Assembly: GCA_028023455.1 (NCBI GenBank)
Contig: JAQFVV010012498.1
Coordinates: 2,298,001-2,362,000 of the forward strand
Direction: 5' to 3'
DNA from: Epiperipatus broadwayi
Lineage: Eukaryota > Onychophora > Udeonychophora > Euonychophora > Peripatidae
DNA length: 64,000 nt
Below, one piece after another: positions 38,900 through 50,533 of this stretch; position 1 is the first letter of the stretch; each line of letters begins with the position of its first letter. The position numbers and the translations under genes are program-made. Under the pieces are notes generated by a model, which was given only the letters and a program-made list of their open reading frames with translations, was not told where the DNA came from and ran no database searches.

Positions 38900-40060
38900 T
38901 ATATAATTAATCTTTATTAATAATTAGCCATTAAGCTAATGCACATGTGCTTTGTGGATTTTAATTATAATTGAATACTCTCACTTTCCAAACATAAGAT
39001 AAAGTCTTTGTGAAAAAATAGACTGAATCCATCTAATTATTAATAATACAGTTTATATAACATAGCACTATATAAAATAAATATCTTATTTACATAATTA
39101 ATCTTTAAGAAATATGACAGAAATAAATGTCTGAACTATAGATAAATGCATTACTAACACTATTAAAAAGAAATTAGGTAGAACTATAAATAATTATTTA
39201 GAGATACTGATTAAAACATCTGATGAAAAAGGAAAGTCATATGTATTTGCAATTAAATATCTAATGGAGAAAACTAAAAAACAGTGATTTTTATAGACTT
39301 AAGGAATGTTATTGATAGTGCCATTGGAAATTGCTATAGAAAACATTAAAAATGATAGAAACTGATGATTTATTGATTAATAAAATTAAGGGAATATAAA
39401 ACAAAATAGATGTCAAGTGAAGGTAAGTCAAGAGTTGTCAGAAGAATTTTGTTATTGCCAACTCTGTTTTAAATATATTATTGATATAGCTTTAGAGAAA
39501 TGGACAAAAATGTGAAAAAACAAGGGTGAGGTTATATAAAAATATATATTTATTATTTTTTTTTTGCAGATGATAAAATGATTATAGCACAGGATATGGT
39601 ATATATTGGAAATATTATGAAAAAACTTTATGTAGATAAACATCAAATAGAAACTAAATATTAATTGTAAGTAAAAAGAGTGAGTGAATAAAATAATATG
39701 TTGATCACTAATGGGGGGGAAACTTTGTAAAAGTGGACAGTTTTTAATATTTAGGATTGGTCATTGAAAAAAAGCATCATCAAATAAACATAAAAAGAGC
39801 ATTGTAGAAGAATTCATAAAGTTGATGCACAATAGAAATGTTCAAATTACTTTTATGAAATAATAATATATGAATGAAACTGAAAAAAAATGTATATGAT
39901 ATTCTTGTATAAAGTTTATTTTTAAATGAAGAGAGATATGGATAATAGTAAAAAAAATAACATATGTTTGGCACAAGAAATAAATTATTTAAGGAGATCA
40001 ATAAAAAGACTGAGATCGAAGAAAAGGAGAAATCAAAAGATCAGAGAAGTGAATAACCTT
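38900..40060 (+). pseudogene. Decayed reverse transcriptase of another LINE family
   Basis: Translated fragments follow the RT order of non-LTR elements. GKSYVFAIKYLMEK (about 39230-39275) corresponds to the GxS...I block, VIFIDLRNVIDS (39286-39321) to motif A (F.DL..AFDS), and FADDKMIIAQD (39563-39595) to motif C. Further on, EINYLRRSIKRLRSKKRRNQKIREV (written here only as a landmark region, about 39974-40047) matches the C-terminal 'LRR...R..R...IR' segment of these proteins. The frame shifts many times and stops are frequent, so this is an old copy. The 5' limit is unclear and may reach 37.4 kb. Confidence 0.6.
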
Positions 40061-41404
40061 TGAAACTCTTTTCATGAATTATTTTGTTTTTTGACCAATT
40101 CATCCCCTGTTGAATTTTTTCATAGGTATTATACATTAAAATGCATGTAAAACAGTATATTTTATTATATATAATTTTTGCTGAAAACTTTGTGCTAGAA
40201 AGTGGGAAATTGAGAAATTCTTGCTCTTACAATAGACATAAGCCCCATCCTGACATGTTCAGCCATTGTCTGTTGCCAAAACTGTAAAACATTCAGCATT
40301 TTTAGTTCCAATGACCAAAAACATGTTTATTTGCGAATTTATTACTGTTTAGATATTTTTTTACACTAATTTATATTATATTTATTAGATATCAAAAATA
40401 TAAATTATTAATAACTTATTTTGACTTGAAATAGTTTATTTTCAAAAATATAATGTTATATTAGCAGCAAATTTAAACATTGTCTCAAGCAATTTACAAG
40501 CTTAGCTTCTACTTAAAGCAATCAACTTATATTTACGAGTATGAAAATATCACAGTTTTGCAATACATATTCAAATATTTTAAACTTTTAAAGCATAATT
40601 AGTTAGATATAAGAGAAATAAGTAAATATTCAGTTCAATTTTTAAAAATAATAAGAATTAAGAAATATTTCATTGATTTTATAAACTGAAAATAATCTTT
40701 CTAGAAACGATGATGTGTAAATTCTTTGTTTTGATTATGATCTCATTTTTTAATGTTTATAGAAACAAAATGTGAATATTTAAAATTTATTTTAGTAGTA
40801 AACAAAAATATCTACCAAATGAAGTCAAATTTATTATTTTCAGATAAATAATAATCAATTAATCATATATTTTACATTTATTTGTGGGACAAAGAAAAAC
40901 ATCAGAAAATGCTGAAATGTGAGAGTCTTAGGCTGCATGTCAGAAGGATTAATATATAATTTATAATTTAAATGATATAATACAAAGGGGTATGTTGTTT
41001 TAGTCTTATATAATTAAAGCTTGTGGAATAAAGAAATATAAACTCAATACTTTACTCAACACATAATTATTTGAAAATATATATAATAAGTGAATAGGGA
41101 GTATAATCACACAAATGCCTTTTGTGATACAAAACTTGAAATAACTCAGTATTTATGGACAGCAATGATGAAAAAACAAACCTATGCTAAAAAGAGCAGA
41201 GCAATACTGGCTCAATGCTACACATAAACAAATATCCCATTAGCATCCTCCACTAACATAAAGAAAGGCCTAACAAATAATATCTAAGCAAAATGCGATA
41301 TCTTCCACATAATTGCCACAATAAATATATAATTAAAAGCATAAATACCAATAATGAAAGAAAGGCATTGAGATAATAATTAAATGGCAAATCTTAATTA
41401 AACT

Positions 41405-41455
41405 GCATCTGCTTTTGTGTATATATATATATATATATATACACAAAGCAGATGC
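41405..41455. repeat. (AT)n-cored palindrome, GCATCTGC arms
   Basis: GCATCTGCTTTTGTGTAT on the left pairs with ATACACAAAGCAGATGC on the right (one extra T) around an (AT)n core. Confidence 0.85.
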
Positions 41456-41460
41456 TTCAT

Positions 41461-41470
41461 GATTACATTT

Positions 41471-41509
<39 letters not shown>

Positions 41510-41519
41510 AAATGTAATC
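41461..41519. repeat. (AT)n-cored palindrome, GATTACATTT arms
   Basis: GATTACATTTGTGATATA pairs with TATATCAAAATGTAATC around an (AT)n core, only five bases after the preceding hairpin. Confidence 0.85.
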
Positions 41520-41906
41520 AAAAGATTGATACAAACATTTGTATGAAAGATTTATAAATAGCTAATTTTCAAGTTATAATCATAATAATTGAAACTATAC
41601 TTTAGTCCAAAGCAAAATAAGCAATATATATATCAAAGTAGTAACCTACCCTTATAAACGTTTATAAAGCATAAGTAAGCTTCCCACTGCGGTCTCTCAA
41701 AACACAATAAACATGAATAAAAACATTTATATACACCATCTTTAAATACACGATTATATATATTAGTTATACCCAAATAAAGAACAAAATAAAATGAGAT
41801 TAAGAAAATATTAAATGTATATAATATTTCAAACATCAAATAATAAAATATAAAAGAGAAAATAATCTTCAGTGGGTTTCTCTTCTTCTCCAGAGTGAAA
41901 GTGATT

Positions 41907-41926
41907 CCCTCCCCCCTCCCCCCCCC
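41907..41926 (+). other. C-rich tract (i-motif / G-quadruplex potential on minus strand)
   Basis: Runs of 3, 6 and 9 C separated by single T. On the other strand this is G3-A-G6-type sequence able to form a quadruplex, which is striking in DNA this AT-rich. Confidence 0.6.
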
Positions 41927-43172
41927 AATTGTAAGTTTTATTACTTTAATGAACATTTATCTTGTTTCACTTATTTAGGAGCACATTCTCAAGAATGATT
42001 GCAAATGATAATATATGACCTCATTAGGAGGTTGGAGATTTTTTCATAATAATGAGTTCATGTTAGATAACATAATACAGCAAGATGGCGATTTCTTTTG
42101 AGAGATTTAAAAAAAAATCATGCTGTCTTTATAATGGAAGGAGCTTTTATTAGTATGTCACAACTTTACAAATATTAAAGTAATTGTTGAGATTAAAAAA
42201 CAAATTTAATATATATTGCAATAAAAACATATACTAAAGTTGCATCCAAACAAAAGGAGTTATATACTTTATATAGGCATACTATAATCGTGACAGTTAA
42301 ATTATAAAAACATAATATAAATGAATTATATTAAGTACATTGTAAATGTATATATCAGAGCTGACACATTAATATAACAAGTTCATTATAAAGCAATATG
42401 TAGTACTTGCTTCGACAGCTAAAATCAATATGTATATCCAAACGTAATTATTTCCAAAATAAGTATTATAAAACAAGGCGTATATCCGAATACAAATATA
42501 AAAATAAGCAAGATATAATAAAAATAAATCCGTAATTATACTTTATAATGAGCCATAAGATCTTAGCCATAGATTAATAAAATAAAATCAACATAATTCA
42601 TGGTAAAATAGTATAATAAGTTTTTAGTTTCAGATAACATATTATAATAAGATTGAGAACAATTGAAAAAGTTCGCAGGGTAATAAGACATATAATACCT
42701 CTGATTGATTGCATTGCTGAACTGTTTTTTGAAGTTTTAACTTCTGTCTCCGTAGAAAATTGCTTTCTTTTCCTTTGTTTGCAGAAATTTAGAGAGATCA
42801 AAGTAAAATAGCATAACTTGAAAGGAGGTTGATTGCTTGGATAAGCCTCCTTTTAATAACACATATTGTTTTGTGCACCAAACAATTAAAACTGAATTAC
42901 TTTGGTTATAGAATTCAGCAAAAAAATAATATTAATGTGACCAGTTGATAGTGATGATGAAGAAGCGCCTTTATGTTTTTAAAATTGCCCCTTTTATACT
43001 CTTTTGAGAATAACATGTGATTCCAATTAGGACACTTAACGGAAGGAAAGTTATTACAATTGACAGGAATCTAAAAACATTTGCACAGGAAATGATTTAC
43101 ACATAAATTAAATAAAACAGAGAAATGTGATTTTGAGTCTTTTTTATAGTAAAAATATATTCCTTGTCAAAT

Positions 43173-43262
43173 ATTGGTGGCTGAGAGGTCAGCGTCAGAT
43201 GCTTTACAAGCAGTTGTCCTGGGTTAGCGGGTTCGCTTCCTGGCTAATGCTATGACACATGA
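43173..43262 (+). repeat. tRNA-derived SINE-like sequence (or tRNA pseudogene)
   Basis: GTGGCTGAGAGGTCAGCG resembles a pol III A box in a tRNA D-arm, and GCGGGTTCGCTTCC about 43 bp later resembles a B box/T-arm. The region between could fold weakly as an anticodon arm around TGCTTTACAAGCA, but the cloverleaf is imperfect and there is no convincing acceptor stem. It ends near an (AT)n (43268-43280), as SINEs of this type may. Not a functional tRNA by eye. Confidence 0.5.
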
Positions 43263-43574
43263 GAAAATATATATATATATTCTTTTCCCCTTTTTTTTAA
43301 ATTATACAATTATTATTATTTTTTAAAAAAAATACTTTATTATTGAGAAAATTAAAATGGTTACAAATTTTATATTATTTTGAATATAATCAAAACAAAT
43401 ATGTCATATACATACATATTGTATATTAATCTGTATAACCATGACTCAAATGTCATATTTTGAAATTACTTAAAATAAAGTTTTAATTTTCGAGAAAAAA
43501 AAAACCGATTTAATATGCAAGAAGTTAATTTTAATTTGTTTTTAAAAAACTCTGTTTTGCATGAACATCTAAAG

Positions 43575-43910
43575 AGACGGCGCCAGTCACATTTATCAAT
43601 CTAGAATCATTTAGTTGAGTTCGGTAATGTTTTGCCTGCGCGTTGTTAACCGGCCCAATTGTTGTGCCCCTCTCTCATGCAGTATTAACAGAGCCCATGT
43701 TGCCTGCACCAGGTATTGTGAAGAAATTGTCTGGTCTCTGATTCTAATTTTTATTTTATTTTATTCGAATAATCATGTGGTTGTTCGAAGGTATTCATTT
43801 ATTAACAACATTCTCACAGCGTCTGCGCAATTTAGCTTAACAGGCTGTCATTCTATCGTAATTTATTTTATTATAAAACGCTGATTTCGTGCAACCAGAC
43901 ACTTCATTGC
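43575..43910. other. CpG-bearing, less AT-rich patch
   Basis: Compared with its flanks this 330-bp patch is rich in G+C and keeps many CpG (GACGGCGCC, GCGCG, AACCGG, GCGTCTGCGC). It contains an 89-codon plus-strand frame that I do not recognise. It may be a regulatory element, a recent insertion, or an unmethylated island. Confidence 0.4.
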
Positions 43911-43984
43911 AAACACATTTTGCATCTAATCCACCAAATTGTGAAGGTTAGAAATATTGAAATTTTTATTAATGGGAATATGCC

Positions 43985-44221
43985 TTTTTAAAATCCTTTT
44001 GACAGTGATACTACGGCTGATATTTTAAGCTGTGTTTCTAACTCTATGACATTCCTATATATTTCGAGTACAGGACAGTATAACAAGACATGTTCTGTAG
44101 TCTCATCTTCTTTGTGACAGAGCTGACATATTGGATCGACTTTTGTAATGAATCTTTTTTGTGATAGAAAATAAATAGTGGGAAAAGCTGATAAATTAAT
44201 TTTAATGAGGAAATCCAAATA
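43985..44221 (-). pseudogene. LINE 3' zinc-finger fragment
   Basis: The minus-strand frame contains DPICQLCHKEDETTEHVLLYCP. This is the C-x2-C...H-x4-5-C zinc-finger pattern found near the C-terminus of many non-LTR retrotransposon polyproteins (zf-RVT type). Upstream, FPTIYFLSQKRFI fits the usual lead-in. Only this end is left; 5' truncation is normal for LINE insertions. Confidence 0.6.
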
Positions 44222-44229
44222 CTTTGGTT

Positions 44230-44655
44230 CTAGATGCCAGTGTCCGAACCCAATTCTTTCTTTTTTGTTTTAATAAGAAGTTAACAACAAATAAATGTAT
44301 TAAAGTTAGGCTTAACTTTTCGAAGTCAGTAGTTGGGTAGATAGCAACCTGGGTATTGGTACATTCTTTAATAAATAAAAATGCAATTATACAACTTTAA
44401 ATGCTTAAAATAGAAAATTAATTTACTCAATTAAGTTAATAGAGATAATATCAGCTAACTTTTTAGAATTATAATAACAAAATAAATGGTCACTATATAT
44501 ATATATATATATATATAATAAAAGACTGTATATAATAGGTAATTATTATTATATTTATTATTTTTATTGTTCTTACAATAGTTTTTAATTAAAGGACATT
44601 TTATTTATATGATATATATATATATATATATATCATATATATATCATATATATAT

Positions 44656-44691
<36 letters not shown>

Positions 44692-45680
44692 ATGAAAAGA
44701 AATCAGTCATGGGGCAATGTAAATAACATTATTTTCAAAACAAACGATAAATCCCAATAGATATGTATTTGGAAAAGTACAATTACAAAGATATTTCAGT
44801 AACTTTTGAAAATAAAAATATTAAAATAATCTTTTACATTTTAGGTAAAAAAATATCTACAAAATATTTTATGTTTTTAAAAATATTTCCAGATATATAT
44901 CACAAACACTAATATCTGAAGAAATGTTTTAAATAAACAGCCAAATATTTAAAAAGATCAAATATATTTTTATAAAAAAATTAAATAATTCATCCAAGTA
45001 TTTTTAATATATGAGATAAAAAATTTAATGTTACCAAAAAGTAAAAGCAAAAAAAAAAAAAAAAGCCCTCCCTCAATCTTCCAATTTTAATTAAAATGTC
45101 ATATAGATTAACACATCTATGTCTCAGGCTCATTTCCGAGATTCAAATCTAAGTTAGATGAGCATAAATTTTTCAAGTGACAAAGAGGTTTAATATTTTT
45201 TTAAGTAGGAAGCTCAGAATTACATTTACTCATAACTAATTCATATAATCATCCAATAATGATCACAAAATGAATAGGTAGAGGTAATACACTTAAATTA
45301 ATCTGAATTGGTGATATGAGATTGTTGCAATACTGTAACCTTTAATGCTAGTATTCAACTCCTATAGATGCAGAACACAATTATTTTTATTTACAATATA
45401 CAAAAATAACTGTAAAGACTTTTAATCACAATAATCAAATAAAAATGTCATTGTCTTATAGATTATTTATCATTTTGATTATTTGTTAAATACAAAACTA
45501 TATTTGCTATTAGTATTCAAAATATATTACAAAACATTAAATATGATAATATTTAAGTTTTAGAAATTGAATGTTAATAAAATAGCTAAACAAAAGTACT
45601 AAATATAGAACACATAGCAACATCCATTTTGTATAAGTATTTCAAAACTATTAACTATAATATTTTGAATGGCATCCCTT
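44230..45680. other. AT-rich stretch with (AT)n palindromes
   Basis: No gene recognised. (AT)n palindromes lie at 44608-44640 and 44654-44693, and an A17-type tract lies near 45049-45064. Confidence 0.5.
44654..44693. repeat. (AT)n-cored palindrome, ATTACC/GGTAAT arms
   Basis: ATTACCTTATAT on the left is the exact reverse complement of ATATAAGGTAAT on the right, with an (AT)n core. Confidence 0.85.
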
Positions 45681-45735
45681 TTAAAGTTTAATATAAAAAC
45701 ATTGAGAATAATAGATTTCATTACCATAATAATAT

Positions 45736-46000
45736 TTGTGCCATTGAGGAGTGTAAAAAAAGTATTTGTATAATCCTAGAGCTGTCTTAATAACATCTGA
45801 CGATAAAATACTTTTCTCCAATAACCACAAATCATTGCAAAATTGAATTGTCATTTTACATATCAATAATAAATCAATTTGTAGATGTGCTAAATAAATT
45901 TTACTTGCAAAAACATTGCTTAAAGTGTGTATTGCAGAAAACTTCAACAGTAACATTCTAAGATAATTTTGGATCATGGATAAGTTCAGCGACACATAAT
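45736..46000 (-). pseudogene. Candidate exon or processed pseudogene, unrecognised
   Basis: A minus-strand frame of about 90 residues is richer in Leu, His, Gln and Trp than chance AT-rich frames (segment SAIHTLSNVFASKIYLAHLQ, then CNDLWLLEKS, then YTPQWHKYYY). It ends near a possible donor (ATG|GTAATG). At its upstream end the apparently continuing reading (VAELIHDPKLS) is in another frame, which hints at a frameshift. I cannot name the family. It is on the same strand as the mGluR exon but does not look like mGluR. Confidence 0.28.
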
Positions 46001-46009
46001 GTTTAAACA

Positions 46010-47892
46010 AATAGTAATGAATACTATATCAGAAACCATGCAAAAATTTTGAGCAATCTTGGACTTTATTTATCAATATATCAAACATTTGATTAAAATA
46101 TATCAATTATAAGAAAATAATCTTTTAGATTAACTTTTTGTAAAATATTTTGTGAATAGAGTACTTTTATTATCAGATACATAAACTTTTTATTTCCTTT
46201 TATTATGATTATAATCTGACATTATAGGTAGAGTAGAACATGTAAATAATCCATTAATGTCACTTTCCAAGCTTAATAAAACTAAATAGATATATTCAGG
46301 TACTATTACTAATAAAACTACATAACATTAATCAAAAAGCAATTCACCTTCACAATTCTCTCTCTCTTTATGAAAGCAAAAATATGAATAAACTTCAATC
46401 TACTTTAGGTGGTAATAGTCTTCCAAAAGATAGAAAACTTTTTCAAATAAATATTCAGAAAACATTCTGACTCAGATAAAAAAAAACAAGCAAAGCCAAA
46501 ATCAAGTTTCAAAATAAATATTAAATATATCAGTTGCATATTTAAAGTTTAATAACCTTTCACTTTAATTAAAAAAGTTTATTAATATCCATTTATAATC
46601 TCAGAAAAAAGAGCTATCTATATTCATATAGGCACTACAAGAACAGCTTATGTAGACTTTAATTCAAAATAAATACATATAAATGTATATAAAGAAAAGT
46701 TTAGTTTAATACTTTAACAGCAAGCTATGTTAGCATGCTTTCAAATACCTGGATAAATTTCACCATCATAGTAATAATATAAAGGATTATTTTGAAGAAA
46801 TTCTATTCATATGATTACCAAGAATCATAATATGATAAACATCAGTGTAAGAATAATAGACATACTGCATAAAAATATTAATACATAAAAAAGCTAATAA
46901 TTTTTGTTCATTCATTTTTTTCAACTCTACATTAACTACATAAAAATAATTATTACAAATAACCAGCATCCAAATATATCTTTTATTTAAGGTCTACTAT
47001 AAATTTTAGCAGTTGAGAAATTTTCCCTTTTGACTATTGATTATAAATATAAGACATTCTATTTAATAAAATTTGATGCAAAAATATCAAACCTGTAACA
47101 CAATTTTTATTTCTTTTTATAGGTAGTATTAATTTGCCACTAATTTTATTTATTAATAATTATCATTATAAATACTGTAACAATAATAAATATGTTTTAA
47201 ATAAAATAATTACATAATTAATTTTTACAATGCTATTTAACTAAGAATCAATCCAGAAATTTAATCTTTATGGTCACCATTTTACTATGGCATTAAACCA
47301 TAACAAAAATAACAACAAAAACTATGTTTGTAAATTTTTAATCAAATTTAATAATTTTGTTAATATATAAATATACTGATCTAAATTCTACCTTCTAAAG
47401 ACTTATGAATGTGAAAAAAAGTTTTTATTTCAATCAAGACTATGATTATTTTTAAAATTGAAATAATTTATTAAATAATAATATCAAAATATAGCTAAAA
47501 AGCTTTGATAAATAAAAAAAAATGAATATCATAAAAAGAAGATGGTCTTGGGCAGATGCCTTATATGTGTTTTTTTTCTTTCTATATATTAAAAAAAAAA
47601 TAATTAAAAAAAATAAAAAACTTTATAAAAAGAAACACAGTATTAATTTTAAACTTATTTTTGTTAAAAATGAAATATTTTTTAAAAATTAAAAAAATTA
47701 TTACAATAATATCTAGCTAAAACATATTAAAACCTTAAAAATGTTAGTATTTACATTTTGTTCTGTGAACTATTTTCTAAAATAAATGTACATAAAAAAA
47801 TTACATATATTTTTTCATACACAATTTAAAATAATAAAATGAGTTCAACTTCTTTAATAATTATTTACCAATAATATTCAGAAATTTATTAC
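46010..47892 (-). other. Probable intron 3' of the mGluR exon
   Basis: Nothing gene-like is seen. By position it is intron downstream of the mGluR exon donor at 47891-47892. A/T tracts dominate. Confidence 0.5.
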
Positions 47893-48021
47893 CTGGGCAG
47901 AGTTTTTTGTCTTTATCTTGGGGGTCAAAGCTGCAACCATATTGTGCCTTCCAATATTCTTCAAACCAAACATTTCTTTTATTATTGCTTGGAGTTAAAC
48001 TTAAAAAATAGTTATCAAATT
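47893..48021 (-). CDS. Metabotropic glutamate receptor exon (ligand-binding domain, partial)
   Basis: This 129-bp exon encodes 43 residues of the extracellular Venus-flytrap domain of a class C G-protein-coupled receptor that senses glutamate at the plasma membrane. The translation begins (E)FDNYFLSLTPSNNKRN, continues VWFEEYWKAQYGCSF and ends KKLCP. The F-D-x-Y-F-x-x-L-x-P-x-x-N-x-R-N-x-W-F-x-E-x-W pattern followed by a Cys is a hallmark of the mGluR family. Boundaries are well supported: a long T-rich acceptor ending TTTTTAG (48022-48023) and the donor CCCAG|GTAATA (47892-47891). Both ends are phase 1, so the exon is symmetric. No neighbouring mGluR exon is visible in the window, so both introns must be many kilobases long. 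The open frame extending past the boundaries is intron read-through. Receptor subtype cannot be set from one exon. Confidence 0.85.
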
Positions 48022-48232
48022 CTAAAAACAAAAAAAGGAAGAAATATTTTAGTCTAGTGAAAAAATTGTTTAAAATTACAGAAAAAAACAACAACTTTAT
48101 ATAAATAATAAATTATTTTGTTCAATTAAGATTTAACTATTTTTTTTATTAGTATTAGTGCTTTTTAAAAATAAACAAATTGTTTAAAAATTAAAAAAGT
48201 ATATCTACTTAAACATTAGTAAAATTAAATAT

Positions 48233-48234
<2 letters not shown>

Positions 48235-48281
<47 letters not shown>
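48235..48281. repeat. (AT)n at outer left edge of the giant palindrome
   Basis: About 46 bp of AT repeats, followed at once by TTGTAATGGGC, the terminal sequence of the inverted repeat. Confidence 0.95.
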
Positions 48282-48284
<3 letters not shown>

Positions 48285-50533
48285 AATGGGCATACATGCC
48301 ATTACATTCTAATAAATAATATTAAAAATAAAAGTTCGCAGATAAAAACTACTTTTTTAAAAATTAAAAAATTGAAAATTAACCCTTTTTCCACATCTTA
48401 CAAGGCCTCTTGACAACAGTTGACATCACACTAATTCCATTATTTTTAATGCTAGGATATTCGTTTGACAGTTATTGATTAGGTTTTTAAAAGTTCTGTA
48501 AGATGGTGCCCTCTTCCGAATTATTTTACAAGTAAAAAATCAAAAAACTGCATTTAAAGCTAAACAAAGAAAGAAGCTTGTAGGTGATTGGCTCTCAGCC
48601 AACAAAGACATTCTGATTGGCTGGAAAGAACAAAGAAACTGCCTGATCAAAGAAAATAAAGAAAAACACTAAGATTTTCATTTCGAATGTGATTTAAGTA
48701 TTTAAAAAAGTATAATTTGAGAAATTAAAATAATTTTTAAAAAATATACTAAAAAAACAAAATTATTTTCGAAAAATATTGAAGATTTTAGTAAAAATAT
48801 TTAAGATTTAGCAAAAAGAAATCTTTACTTTTCCATAACGTAAAATTGAAAAAAAGCGTTTGCGTCAGCACTTCTTTGTTTAGACATTCGCTTTTAAATT
48901 TGCCGAAATTGAATATTTTATAATAAATAAATAGCAATTTATTTTTGAAAGAACTTTCGTTCACTTTCATAAGCTGAAAAATTAGTAATATACTTTTTAT
49001 AAACGTATCTGAGTTGAATTTAATATTATAGGTGAATATGTTTTAACAATAGGCTTTGTCTTCAGTTTGTGAGTTGGCCAATTAAAAGATTTGATTTTTA
49101 CCTCATACAACTAATAATATAATTAGCAGTTTAAGGGTTAAAAGTCATCTAAACTTTATATATATAAAATTGCACAGATGAAAAATTATTTAAAGAAAAC
49201 TTTATTAAAGAAAAAAAAGTATTTTAAAACTAAATTTTTAGAAAAAAAAACTTAAAAGATTTAAAGATAAAAATATATCATTAAAAAGAATGTACAAATT
49301 TAGTTAAGGCTATTGTGTAAAGTGGAAATGATTATTTTCAATTAGTAAAAGTAAACTAGCTCTTGGACATCTCAAAATGTATAATTAAAGATCAGATAGA
49401 AGAGAAAAAACAATAGGAACAGAATGGCCAATAAAAGAAATCCCTCAGGAGATTGACCTCAATGAAAGGATCATCATCATCATGATGTAATGTCCATACG
49501 ATCTGAAAGTTTAATATAAAAGGAAAAGTTTGGAAATAAATTAGAAAAAAGAGATGTGAAAGAAGAGGTGTGCTATATGTGTTGGTGTGGAGGGAGTTGA
49601 AGAAGGGATTGAAAAGATGCACTCTTCAATACCTTCAGTTTAAAAAAAAGGGAGAAAGAGAAATGATCAATCATTTTCCTATACCAGCTAAAGTAAAGGA
49701 ACTCCAGATAAATCAATAAAATGGCTACAGCATACGGGTCTTCCCAGGATATCGGGGGAATTAACACTGGATCCCAAATTGCAAGCAACTGTTAAAGATG
49801 AACTTTTTAAAACCGTAAGAACTATAAATATAATTAATGAACATTAATTCTAAAGCTTTCCAGTATTTGAAACAGTAAGAACTCTAAATTCTAAACTTTT
49901 CAATATTTGAATAGAAATAGAACTTCCTATCTGACTAAATTATTTATTAATAATTACTTTTATTGATGTATTTTTTTAAAAAATCATTTCCATTAATTTA
50001 TTTGTTTATTATGATTTTTTTTCTGTTATGCTAAATTTTTAATTAAATCATGTTAAATTTAAGTCAGGTGTAAATGGCTCCATATATTTGTAAAGTTATA
50101 TTAGTTTAATTAAGGGAGGGTTAATCTTAGCTTATTTGTTTCGTAGTTAATTTGGGTTAATCGATCGGAAATATTGGTATAATTAGTAAATGTAGTATGA
50201 AGATTCACTACATGCAGGATCACATTATACACCATAGTTGGGCAAAATAATCCTATTTCTTATTGACCATCATAGACAGATGGTATTCCCTGCTCCATGG
50301 ATCACCCCTTTTGCCTATAGAATGGGATCGTAAGTTGGCAAAAAGGACCGCAATTCCTTCCTATGGAGTTTTTTTTTATTGTTCTTCTTGCCAGACAGAT
50401 GTATCATTTCTGTACTGGATGAGAGACAATTTTTTCTCTTTAACCATGCTGTTCAGATGTGCCTTCCTGACAGTATGGTATTGTGCTGTCATATTCATGC
50501 TGCATCGAATACATGGATATATCAGATAGATTG
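48282..50533. repeat. Giant inverted repeat, left arm
   Basis: Reverse complement of 50915-52396. The outer end is TTGTAATGGGCATACATGCC and the inner end is TATATCAGATAGATTGGCA. Excluding the 755-bp MITE at 48383-49137 the arm is about 1.5 kb, matching the right arm. Similarity runs through noncoding and pseudo-coding sequence alike, so the pairing is structural. Open frames at 49392-49622 (-), 49573-49788 (-) and 50263-50529 (+) fall inside and are not convincing genes. Confidence 0.9.
48383..49137. mobile_element. 755-bp piggyBac-type MITE with TTAA target duplication, copy 1
   Basis: Flanked by TTAA at 48379-48382 and 49138-49141. The ends are CCCTTTTTCCAC and (right end, inverted) CCCTTAAACTGC, giving the TTAA/CCC(T) signature of the piggyBac superfamily. 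The homologous point in the palindrome's right arm (near 52295) has one TTAA and no insert, so that arm is a natural empty site. There is no transposase gene, so movement would need an enzyme supplied in trans. It contains CCAAT-like sites (GATTGGCT) and is A/T-tract rich. Confidence 0.88.

Larger units (their letters stand above)
40065..43170. other. AT-rich stretch with two hairpins and a C-tract
   Basis: No gene recognised. Contains adjacent (AT)n-cored hairpins at 41405-41455 and 41461-41519 and a C-rich tract at 41907-41926. A 67-codon minus-strand frame at 42598-42801 is not convincing. Confidence 0.5.
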
